A stretch of DNA of 15,260 nt, taken from Gammaproteobacteria bacterium. Its GTDB lineage: Bacteria > Pseudomonadota > Gammaproteobacteria > Eutrophobiales > Eutrophobiaceae. The notes beneath the pieces were generated by a model, which was given only the letters and a program-made list of their open reading frames with translations, was not told where the DNA came from and did not search any database. The stretch covers positions 1 through 15,260 of the forward strand of contig JABHFC010000307.1 of the NCBI GenBank assembly GCA_018676275.1, read 5' to 3'. The position numbers and the translations under genes are program-made. This document shows, in pieces, positions 6,951 to 13,547 of this stretch. How positions within the stretch are numbered: position 1 is the first letter of the stretch; each line of letters begins with the position of its first letter.

Positions 6951-7214
6951 ATGACTGCACCTTTTCTCTTTAAAATCGTAATATTACTTTTACTGCTTGC
7001 CATTCTTGTTTCCCTGGCCTCAGGCTTATTTTTTATGATCAAGGACAAAGGTCAAACCAGTCGAGCAGTCACTTCGCTTACCTTTAGAATTACTATATCT
7101 ATTGCTCTGTTTGCCATGTTGTTTATTGGTTATGCAAGCGGTCTGATTAAACCCCACGGAATCGTACCGCCAGAAACAGAAAAGGCGCTGCCTCAGGCAA
7201 CGCCTTCCCCTTAA
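6951..7214 (+). CDS. DUF2909 twin-transmembrane protein
   Basis: This small inner-membrane protein of 87 residues has two hydrophobic helices, about 8-29 and 45-63. A basic loop containing KDKGQTSRAV joins them, and GYASGLIKPHG follows TM2. This pattern matches DUF2909, a family of unknown function commonly found in proteobacterial cytochrome oxidase loci. It lies on the plus strand inside an otherwise minus-strand cox region, divergent from SURF1 and convergent with coxC, with a 13-bp gap between stops. Its proline-rich C-terminal codons also encode, on the other strand, the apparent coxC terminator. A role in oxidase assembly or stability is suggested only by location. Confidence 0.88.
   Translation: MTAPFLFKIVILLLLLAILVSLASGLFFMIKDKGQTSRAVTSLTFRITISIALFAMLFIGYASGLIKPHGIVPPETEKALPQATPSP
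7171..7206 (-). terminator. intrinsic terminator of the coxB-coxA-ctaG-coxC transcript
   Basis: Read on the minus strand, AAGGCGTTGCC (7206-7196), loop TGA and GGCAGCGCCTT (7192-7182) form an 11-bp stem with one G-U pair. It is followed by TTTTCTGTTTCT. The hairpin starts about 20 nt after the coxC stop. On the plus strand the same hairpin is followed by CCCC and no T-tract, so it should act only on minus-strand transcripts. It lies wholly within the last codons of the DUF2909 gene. Confidence 0.8.
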
Positions 7215-7227
7215 AACCTGAAATACT

Positions 7228-8106
7228 CTAGAGCCAGTAAACAAATATAAACAGACCTAGCCAAACCACATCAACAAAATGCCAATACCAGGCAACACCC
7301 TCAAAAGCAAAATGGTGTTTCTCGCTAAAATGACCTTTCATCGAGCGGATTAGAATAACCAGCAGCATGGTTGCCCCCATGATTACATGAAAGCCGTGAA
7401 ATCCTGTCAACATAAAAAATGTTGACCCATAAATTCCTGAGCGCAAGGTCAGGCCCATATGATGATAAGCTTCATAATACTCATATGCCTGACAAGCTAC
7501 AAAGGTAAAGCCCAGCAATACTGTCGCAAACAACCAACAACAAAGACCGCTTCGATTGTCCTTCTTCAAAGCCCAATGAGCAAAGGTAACTGTCACGCCG
7601 CTACTGAGCAAAAGCAGGGTATTTACCGCAGGCAATCCGAAAGCCGGTATAACTTCCTCAAACACCATGAAGTTAGCGGGATCGGGCATTACATCTAACG
7701 GCCAGCTCGCTTCAAAACTCGGCCACAAAAATTCGTGGGTAGCAATACCACCGGCGCCTTCGCCTCCGAGCCAAGGCACTGACAAAACACGTGCGTAAAA
7801 CAACGCACCAAAAAAGGCAGCAAAGAACATGACTTCAGAAAGGATGAACCAGCCCATGCCCCAGCGAAAACTGACGTCGACCTGGTCGCTATAAAGACCT
7901 TTCAGGCTTTCACCAATAACATCAGCAAACCAGCCGGCAAACATGTAAATTACCATCGCGATACCAATGCCGAATATAAAAGTCCCAAACCCAGAACCAT
8001 TTAGCATTACCGCTGCACCTATAAACGACACAAACAGGGCCAAGGTGCCAACTATAGGCCATCGACTTGGCTCTGGAATAAAATATGCGCCTTGTGAATC
8101 AGACAT
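7228..8106 (-). CDS. coxC: CoxC (CtaE), cytochrome c oxidase subunit III
   Basis: Subunit III of the aa3-type oxidase stabilises subunit I and its proton uptake but carries no redox metal. The 292-residue protein has about seven hydrophobic helices. Family signatures seen are WFILSEVMFFAAFFGALFYA, FFMLTGFHGFHVIMG and the C-terminal WYWHFVDVVWLGLF. A TTG five codons upstream (8121) also opens the frame, but ATG at 8106 is preceded by GAGAGGAA at good spacing and begins MSDSQGAYFIPEP, so I chose it. It is last in the coxB-coxA-ctaG-coxC order, 27 bp after ctaG, and is followed by an intrinsic terminator. Confidence 0.96.
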   Translation of the reverse strand: MSDSQGAYFIPEPSRWPIVGTLALFVSFIGAAVMLNGSGFGTFIFGIGIAMVIYMFAGWFADVIGESLKGLYSDQVDVSFRWGMGWFILSEVMFFAAFFGALFYARVLSVPWLGGEGAGGIATHEFLWPSFEASWPLDVMPDPANFMVFEEVIPAFGLPAVNTLLLLSSGVTVTFAHWALKKDNRSGLCCWLFATVLLGFTFVACQAYEYYEAYHHMGLTLRSGIYGSTFFMLTGFHGFHVIMGATMLLVILIRSMKGHFSEKHHFAFEGVAWYWHFVDVVWLGLFIFVYWL

Positions 8107-8133
8107 AGTAGTTCCTCTCAATCAATAATATTG

Positions 8134-8703
8134 CTAAATTTTTATTCGCTCGCTTTGTTCAGCGACCTTTACGACGCTGTTTGCGTCGGGAAGAGCAAAA
8201 AACGTATACGATAAAGTCAAAGCTGAAAAACGAGCCGGCATTTTACTATCAACAATAAAACGCACTTTCATTTCACGAGTTTCCCCGGCTGCAAGTGTCT
8301 GCTGGGTAAAACAAAAACATTCAGTCTTGTTAAAATAAATCGATGCCTGGGTAGGCGCAATGCTTGGTACGGCTTGCCCAACAATTTCCCTGTCTGATGT
8401 ATTTTTTATCACAAAAGTGGCCTCGCCAAGCTGCCCGGGATGCACAGATACTGTGCGCTCAACCGCTGTAAATTCCCAGGGTATCTCTCGCATATTTGTA
8501 TCAAACAACACCGTCACAACTCGATTGTCATCAACAAGCATCTGCTCTGCATCTTCCTTGCTTATCGTGCCGGTTTTACCATTGATCCCGGTAACCTCGC
8601 AAAACACGTCATAAAGCGGCACCAGCGCATAGCCAAAACCAAACATAGCCACTGACAACAAAACCAGCTTTCTAGTAGTACGTTTTATGTTGTTTGCAGA
8701 CAC
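8134..8703 (-). CDS. ctaG: CtaG/Cox11, CuB copper chaperone
   Basis: This membrane-anchored copper chaperone loads CuB of subunit I. The 189-residue product has a basic N-terminus, one membrane helix (about 13-31), and then VPLYDVFCEVTGINGKTG with the conserved C35. The periplasmic immunoglobulin-like domain follows. The copper-binding CFCF motif is at 129-132. The start is GTG at 8703, whose first base is the last base of the preceding small ORF's TAG (TAGTG), which implies translational coupling. Its place between coxA and coxC is standard for proteobacterial aa3 loci. Confidence 0.95.
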   Translation of the reverse strand: MSANNIKRTTRKLVLLSVAMFGFGYALVPLYDVFCEVTGINGKTGTISKEDAEQMLVDDNRVVTVLFDTNMREIPWEFTAVERTVSVHPGQLGEATFVIKNTSDREIVGQAVPSIAPTQASIYFNKTECFCFTQQTLAAGETREMKVRFIVDSKMPARFSALTLSYTFFALPDANSVVKVAEQSERIKI

Positions 8704-8816
8704 TAAAAATATTTCAATATAAAACCGAGGTAAATTCCCAGGGCAACCATACCCAGAATAATAGCCAACTTGTTATTCTTTCTTCTTAACTCGTCTGCTT
8801 TTGTTTCGTCTGTCAC
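8703..8816 (-). CDS. cytochrome oxidase small assembly-type membrane peptide (37 aa)
   Basis: This short ORF is easily missed because it is tiny and starts with GTG. The peptide begins with about 16 charged residues (VTDETKADELRRKNNK), followed by one hydrophobic helix LAIILGMVALGIYLGFILKY. Small proteins of this shape lie between coxA and ctaG in many beta- and gammaproteobacteria and are often named cytochrome oxidase small assembly protein. GGAT lies 8 bases before the GTG, which is 16 bp after the coxA stop, and its TAG overlaps the ctaG start by one base. The role in subunit I maturation rests on location and family resemblance. Confidence 0.8.
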   Translation of the reverse strand: MTDETKADELRRKNNKLAIILGMVALGIYLGFILKYF

Positions 8817-8832
8817 CTGCCATATCCAATAT

Positions 8833-10434
8833 TTATGAATGCGCGGATGCGTCTGTCACCTGTGGCGGAACCGTAAAACTATGGAACGGCGGGGGTGATG
8901 ATAAGGTCCACTCCAGACCTTGAGCACCTTCCCAAACTTGATCTGTCGCCTTTTCTCCGCCGCGGACACATTTTATAACCACCCACACCAGTATCAACTG
9001 ACTTAGACCGAAAACAAATCCACCTATACTCGATATCATATTCCATTCAGCAAACTGTATGTTGTAATCCGGGATACGTCTCGGCATGCCAGCCAACCCA
9101 AGGAAGTGTTGCGGGAAGAACAATACATTTACTGAGATTGTTGATATCCAGAAATGCAACTTGCCCAGTTTTTCGTCATACATATTTCCGGTCCATTTTG
9201 GCAACCAGAAATAGACGCCTCCAATTACACCATAGATGATGCCGGGCACAATAACGTAATGAAAATGAGCAACAATGAAATAAGTATCGTGGTACTGGAA
9301 GTCGACCGGGGTTATGCCCATCATCAAACCGGAAAAACCACCAATGGAAAACATAAACAACACACCAATAGCAAACAACATTGGTGTCTCAAATGTCATC
9401 GAACCCTTCCACATAGTGGCCGTCCAGTTGAAGATTTTTACACCAGTTGGCACTGCAATTGACATGGTCGCATACATAAAGAACAGCTCACCAGTCAATG
9501 GCATTCCTACTGTAAACATATGGTGGGCCCAAACGAAGAACGAGAGGAAAGCGATCGATGCTGTTGCGTAAACCATGGATTCGTAGCCAAACAGTGGTTT
9601 GCGCGCAAAGGTAGGAATGATCTGGGAAATAATGCCGAAGGAGGGTAATACCAGAATATATACCTCAGGATGTCCGAAGAACCAGAACACGTGCTGGAAT
9701 AATACCGGATCGCCACCACCTGCTGCATTAAAAAAGGCAGTACCAAAAAATTTGTCAGTCAATAACATGGTCACGGCACCAGCCAGTACCGGCATGGATG
9801 CAATCAGAAGGAAGGCAGTAATGATCCAGGTCCAGACAAACAGCGGCAGCTTCATGAAAGTCATGCCAGGTGCGCGCATATTAAATACAGTCGCTATGAT
9901 ATTTATCGCACCCATGATCGAGGAGATACCAAGAAAATGAACTGCAAATATCAAAAATGGAAAAGCGTCTCCCGTTTGCAATACCAGCGGAGGATACATG
10001 GTCCAGCCACCTGCTGGTGCACCACCCTCCATAAAAAAGGTCGCTATCAATAAAGTCGCAGCAAACGGAAGAATCCAGAAACTCATATTGTTCATGCGAG
10101 GCATGGCCATATCAGGCGCGCCAATCATCATAGGAATCATCCAGTTGGCAAGACCCACGCCCGCCGGCATTAAAGCGCCAAAAATCATCACTAAAGCGTG
10201 AACAGTAGTCATAGAGTTAAAAAACTGCGGGTCTACATACTGGAGCCCCGGCTGAAATAACTCAGCGCGGATAACCATGGCCATCGCTCCGCCGACAAAA
10301 AACATTATCAGGGCAAACACCAGGTACATGGTGCCTATGTCCTTGTGGTTAGTAGAAAACAACCAACGTTTTATACCCGTAGGTTTGTGATCATGATCAT
10401 CATGATGGTCTTCGTGGCTGACTGCTTCGCTCAT
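8833..10434 (-). CDS. coxA: CoxA (CtaD), cytochrome c oxidase subunit I
   Basis: This is the catalytic subunit of an aa3-type heme-copper oxidase, which reduces oxygen and pumps protons. The 533-residue protein has about twelve helices. Metal and heme residues visible are H79 (heme a), H255 and Y259 in GHPEVY (CuB and the His-Tyr cross-link), H304-H305 (CuB), and H390 and H392 in AHFHYV (heme a3 and heme a). E257 of the HPEVY motif marks an A1-type D-channel enzyme, with D108 at the channel entrance and K333 in the K channel. The N-terminus is rich in His and Asp (HEDHHDDHDH, 7-16). ATG at 10434 follows AGAGGAAAG. It lies 40 bp after coxB, in an operon with ctaG and coxC. Confidence 0.98.
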   Translation of the reverse strand: MSEAVSHEDHHDDHDHKPTGIKRWLFSTNHKDIGTMYLVFALIMFFVGGAMAMVIRAELFQPGLQYVDPQFFNSMTTVHALVMIFGALMPAGVGLANWMIPMMIGAPDMAMPRMNNMSFWILPFAATLLIATFFMEGGAPAGGWTMYPPLVLQTGDAFPFLIFAVHFLGISSIMGAINIIATVFNMRAPGMTFMKLPLFVWTWIITAFLLIASMPVLAGAVTMLLTDKFFGTAFFNAAGGGDPVLFQHVFWFFGHPEVYILVLPSFGIISQIIPTFARKPLFGYESMVYATASIAFLSFFVWAHHMFTVGMPLTGELFFMYATMSIAVPTGVKIFNWTATMWKGSMTFETPMLFAIGVLFMFSIGGFSGLMMGITPVDFQYHDTYFIVAHFHYVIVPGIIYGVIGGVYFWLPKWTGNMYDEKLGKLHFWISTISVNVLFFPQHFLGLAGMPRRIPDYNIQFAEWNMISSIGGFVFGLSQLILVWVVIKCVRGGEKATDQVWEGAQGLEWTLSSPPPFHSFTVPPQVTDASAHS

Positions 10435-10474
10435 TTTGCCTTTCCTCTAAATTTCTATATAACTAGACGAATAA

Positions 10475-11572
10475 TTAACGTGCCGCCTGTACATCATCAG
10501 CGGTAATCTCATCTCCCGTATCATTTCCCCAGGCATTACGCTCGTAGGTAATAATAGCGGCTAACTCTTCATTGGATAACTGCGGTCCATATGCCAGCAT
10601 AGCTGTACCGGCCTTACCTTTTAGAACTATATCAAGATGCTCTGCAAGTGGTCCGGTTGCAATGGGACTCCCCGCCAGTGCTGGAAAAGCGGGTGGCAGA
10701 CCCTGACCATTTGACTGGTGACAGGCGGAACAATGGGTTGCATAAAGCTTTTCACCATCGATCTCTGCAGGTTTGTTTTTCATTTCGATTTTCCAGGCCT
10801 CGTACTCTTCCTTGGTCACCGCATTCAATACTATTGGCATAAAACCATGGTCTCGTCCACACAGCTCGGCACATTGACCACGATAAATGCCCGGTTCTTC
10901 GATATAGGTCCAGTTATCGTTAATAAAGCCGGGAATAGCATCTCTTTTCCAACCCAATGCTGGTACCCACCAGGCATGTATGACATCCGCAGCAGTTGTT
11001 AATATACGAACCTTGGTATTGATAGGAAGAACTACCGGGTTATCTACTTCCAGCAGATAATTCTCATAATCTTCCGGACTCTCCTCAGACTCTCCTTTGC
11101 GAATACTATTGCTTCGCTCATCAAGAGAACTAAAGAAACTAATATCATCTTCCAGATAATCATATTTCCATTTCCACTGATAACCGGTCACCTTTAATGT
11201 AATCTCGGCGTCACCGGTTTCTTCCATTTTAATAAGAGTCTTGGTGGCAGGGATCGCTAATACCACGAGAATTATTATCGGTATGATGGTCCAGGTAATT
11301 TCCGCAGCCGTGCTATGGTGAAATTGTGCCGCCACCGCTCCTTTTGATTTGCGGTGATGGAAAATTGACCAGATCATGACGCCGAATACAGCTATACCTA
11401 TCACTGTTACCACGTACAAAATGATCATGTGAAGATCATATACTTCACGGCTTATCGGTGTGACGCCCCGGGTAAGGTTCAATCCGTACTCGGCAAACGC
11501 ACTTCCAGCCCAAAGTAACAAGGCCGGGATACTGGCACCCCTTATAAAATTTCGCAGTTTTTTGACAAACAT
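10475..11572 (-). CDS. coxB: CoxB (CtaC), cytochrome c oxidase subunit II with fused cytochrome c domain
   Basis: Subunit II accepts electrons from cytochrome c at CuA. The 365-residue protein begins with a signal peptide ending AFA near residue 27, then two membrane helices (about 47-70 and 92-110). The CuA domain has H199 and the cluster C234-A-E236-L-C238, H242, M245. A C-terminal cytochrome c domain carries C281-S-A-C284-H285 and a likely ligand M325 (TAMLAYG), making this a caa3-like subunit. The frame is open upstream to a GTG at 11647, but ATG at 11572 has GAGGA at correct spacing and gives a proper signal peptide, so I chose it. It is first in the oxidase operon. Confidence 0.96.
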   Translation of the reverse strand: MFVKKLRNFIRGASIPALLLWAGSAFAEYGLNLTRGVTPISREVYDLHMIILYVVTVIGIAVFGVMIWSIFHHRKSKGAVAAQFHHSTAAEITWTIIPIIILVVLAIPATKTLIKMEETGDAEITLKVTGYQWKWKYDYLEDDISFFSSLDERSNSIRKGESEESPEDYENYLLEVDNPVVLPINTKVRILTTAADVIHAWWVPALGWKRDAIPGFINDNWTYIEEPGIYRGQCAELCGRDHGFMPIVLNAVTKEEYEAWKIEMKNKPAEIDGEKLYATHCSACHQSNGQGLPPAFPALAGSPIATGPLAEHLDIVLKGKAGTAMLAYGPQLSNEELAAIITYERNAWGNDTGDEITADDVQAAR

Positions 11573-11639
11573 GCAGCTTTCCTCAGCAAGAACGATTCGT
11601 TTATTTATTAAATTCCTGATTCCAAAATGACAGTCTCTA

Positions 11640-11768
11640 TTAAACACTCTCCAGACCTGGCCCCGTTACAGGACGATAACGGACAAAATAACGAGTCCTG
11701 ACCAGACCAAACCCAAAATGATGGGCTCGAGCGGCACGGATCATATAAAAATATAGGACTGGAGTCAT
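11640..11768 (-). CDS. doubtful 42-aa ORF in the coxB leader
   Basis: An ATG at 11768 opens a 42-codon frame ending in TAA followed by TAG. The peptide begins MTPVLYFYMIRAARAHH and is rich in aromatic and arginine residues; a GTG four codons upstream is an alternative start. No Shine-Dalgarno is visible before either start, and I do not recognise the peptide. It could be a leader peptide or an accidental ORF in a structured leader. It ends about 70 bp before the chosen coxB start. Confidence 0.2.
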   Translation of the reverse strand: MTPVLYFYMIRAARAHHFGFGLVRTRYFVRYRPVTGPGLESV

Positions 11769-11853
11769 GTTGGTAGACACATTTTTTTTAGTTATTTGGC
11801 ACCAGAGTTATAAGATCACCCTGTCAACTATCAATTTCCCCATCAAATTCGAC

Positions 11854-11883
11854 TAAACATTGCCATTCGGCCTCAGATGTTTA
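11854..11883. repeat. inverted repeat TAAACAT/ATGTTTA
   Basis: TAAACAT (11854-11860) and ATGTTTA (11877-11883) can pair as a 7-bp stem enclosing a smaller GCC/GGC stem (11862-11864 with 11869-11871). There is no T-tract on either side, so it is not a classical intrinsic terminator. It could be an operator or part of a bio transcript 3' structure. Confidence 0.4.
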
Positions 11884-11907
11884 ATAAAACCAGTGCGACA
11901 ATATGCC

Positions 11908-11935
11908 TCAGGCTCATAGTGCTATGCAAGCCTGA
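11908..11935. repeat. strong hairpin downstream of bioD
   Basis: TCAGGCT (11908-11914) pairs with AGCCTGA (11929-11935), and inside it CATAG (11915-11919) faces CTATG (11922-11926), with only two unpaired bases between the stems. It begins about 30 bp after the bioD stop on the minus strand. No run of T follows in either direction, so it may stabilise the transcript 3' end or aid factor-dependent termination rather than act as an intrinsic terminator. The structure is seen; the role is inferred. Confidence 0.5.
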
Positions 11936-11966
11936 AGTTGTGAATTTCCGGAAAGATTGTTCTTGC

Positions 11967-12638
11967 TCAAAGCAAGGCCATGTCCAGACTGGTAGCAATT
12001 TTGGCTGGATCCGGAGTTTTAGCAAAGGGAATGTGGCCTAACAATGGTGCGCTAATATTAGCGCTCAGGTATTCCACGCTAGCATCTACCGTGGAATAAT
12101 CAGACTCTACTTCATTTGCCACCCAGCCTTTTAGTAGCAGACCGTCTTTTCTTATGGCTTCTGACGTTAAAATAGCATGATTTATACATCCCAGTTTTAA
12201 ACCAACCACCAAAATGACAGGAAGTTCCAGGACAGAAACAAGATCAGGTAAAGACTGCCTGTGCCCGAGCGGTACTTTCCATCCTCCAACCCCTTCCACA
12301 ACCATTGCATCCACTGAACTGGAAATTTGTTCATAACATATTTTTATTTTTTCGAGATCGATAAGCACCTTCGCTTCACGTGCGGCAATATGTGGAGCAA
12401 CGGGAGGTTCGAAAGCATAGGGATTTATAAGATCATATGAATTACTGGTATCGCAGTAAGTCTGTATCTGTATTGCGTCCTCGTTACGTAAACCCTCTTT
12501 TGTACGACTACAGCCGCTTGCCACGGGCTTCATCCCGCCGACTTTCATTCCGACATTTTTTAGCGCCATCATTAAGCCAAGTGTAATTAGGGTCTTGCCT
12601 ATTTCTGTATCGGTCCCGCTTATAAAATATCCGGCCAT
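11967..12638 (-). CDS. bioD: BioD, dethiobiotin synthetase
   Basis: BioD carboxylates 7,8-diaminopelargonic acid and closes the ureido ring of dethiobiotin using ATP and CO2. The 223-residue length is normal. The P-loop GTDTEIGKT is at 8-16, KPVASGC includes K37, and VEGVGGWKVPL (114-124) is the family's glycine-rich motif. Its ATG lies 18 bp after the bioC stop, with an AGG about 10 bases upstream. It is the last gene of the bioBFCD operon; a hairpin without a T-tract follows. Confidence 0.95.
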   Translation of the reverse strand: MAGYFISGTDTEIGKTLITLGLMMALKNVGMKVGGMKPVASGCSRTKEGLRNEDAIQIQTYCDTSNSYDLINPYAFEPPVAPHIAAREAKVLIDLEKIKICYEQISSSVDAMVVEGVGGWKVPLGHRQSLPDLVSVLELPVILVVGLKLGCINHAILTSEAIRKDGLLLKGWVANEVESDYSTVDASVEYLSANISAPLLGHIPFAKTPDPAKIATSLDMALL

Positions 12639-12656
12639 CTAGTCGTCGCCTGTATT

Positions 12657-13547
12657 TTATTTGCTGCTAGCCTGTTTCAATGCTGAAACCGGAAAGGTGA
12701 CAGTTTGCTCGTCAATTCTTCTGGACTTAATACTTGCAGGCTTCCATGCGTGGCCATAGATGACTTCATAGGTAGCTGGTAGTCGACCATCGATGCGCCA
12801 TTTTTCATAGCTGGCCATCATCTTCAGAAGTCGATTTTTACCGGTTAATGTTCTCCTTCTTCCATGATTAATGTTATGCGCTCCAATCATTTTCAGTTCC
12901 CGCATAAGATCGCGTGCGTCTTTATAATTGAGAGTTATTTTTTCTGTTTCCATTACCGGGTTTTCGAGGCCTATGCGAATTAGTGCATCGCCAATATCGT
13001 GCATATCAACAAAAGCATTCACGTGAATTTCCTCATCTACCTGTTGCCAGCTTTTACGTAGTTCCATCAAAGTGTCCGGGCCAAAAGTAGAAAAAATGAA
13101 CAAACCATCTGGCCGTAGAACCCTGCTTATTTCCTTTAGTACCAGGTCGACATCATCACACCATTGCAACATCAAATTGGAAAACACTAGATCAATACTG
13201 TCTGTTTTAATAGCCAGCATTTCAGCATCACTACAGACACGTTGGCGTCTGGAAAGAAATTTTCGCGCCTGTTTAGCTGAATGTTTTAACATTGCGCAGG
13301 AAATATCAGTTTCGATAATTCTGGCTTTTTTATAATACTTCATAAGCTTTGCTGAGGAAGCGCCTGGACCGGAGCCCAAATCCAGAACCGCCAGAGGGGA
13401 CTTTTTTATTAAATCGAGTCTTTCAAAAAGCCTGTCCGCTACTGTCCGCTGCAACTGATCAACCAATTGATAATGTGATGCTGCAGAACTAAAGCTCTTT
13501 GCAATTTGAGTTTTTTCCAATGCGTATTTACCGTTCTCGTCATGCAT
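12657..13547 (-). CDS. bioC: BioC, malonyl-ACP O-methyltransferase
   Basis: BioC methylates malonyl-ACP with SAM, masking the carboxylate so that fatty-acid synthesis can build the pimeloyl chain. The product is 296 residues from the chosen start. The class I methyltransferase motif I LDLGSGPGASS is at 55-65, the acidic motif II ends at D81, and DLVFSNLMLQWCDD (119-132) with RVLRPDGLFIFSTFGPDT matches BioC. The frame is open upstream to 13586, deep inside bioF. ATG at 13547 (MHDENGKYALEK) overlaps the bioF stop by only 8 bp and has GAGAG upstream, so I chose it. The direct junction with bioF leaves no bioH between them. Confidence 0.94.
   Translation of the reverse strand: MHDENGKYALEKTQIAKSFSSAASHYQLVDQLQRTVADRLFERLDLIKKSPLAVLDLGSGPGASSAKLMKYYKKARIIETDISCAMLKHSAKQARKFLSRRQRVCSDAEMLAIKTDSIDLVFSNLMLQWCDDVDLVLKEISRVLRPDGLFIFSTFGPDTLMELRKSWQQVDEEIHVNAFVDMHDIGDALIRIGLENPVMETEKITLNYKDARDLMRELKMIGAHNINHGRRRTLTGKNRLLKMMASYEKWRIDGRLPATYEVIYGHAWKPASIKSRRIDEQTVTFPVSALKQASSK

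Larger units (their letters stand above)
11573..11966. other. non-coding region between bioD and coxB
   Basis: This gap of about 390 bp must contain the 3' end of the bio transcript and the promoter and leader of the cox operon. No confident gene is present. Contents seen are a doubtful 42-codon ORF (11640-11768), a hairpin CCGTTA/TAACGG (11663-11682), and an overlapping alternative CAGGAC/GTCCTG pairing (11669-11674 with 11695-11700). Also present are inverted repeats at 11854-11883 and 11908-11935 and the palindrome TTTCCGGAAA (11945-11954). Several AT-rich -10-like hexamers occur on the minus strand (for example within 11738-11755), but no -35/-10 pair is good enough to call. Confidence 0.6.

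Noticed and set aside
9599..9940. 113-codon plus-strand ORF opposite coxA
   Set aside because: It is a shadow of coxA on the opposite strand, with no ribosome binding site and no recognisable protein features.
11573..11647. GTG start for coxB at 11647 adding 25 residues
   Set aside because: The extension would bury the signal peptide, and the ATG at 11572 has a strong Shine-Dalgarno.
11782..11789. Run of eight T on the plus strand near 11782 as a terminator
   Set aside because: No adequate stem precedes it and no plus-strand gene needs a terminator there.
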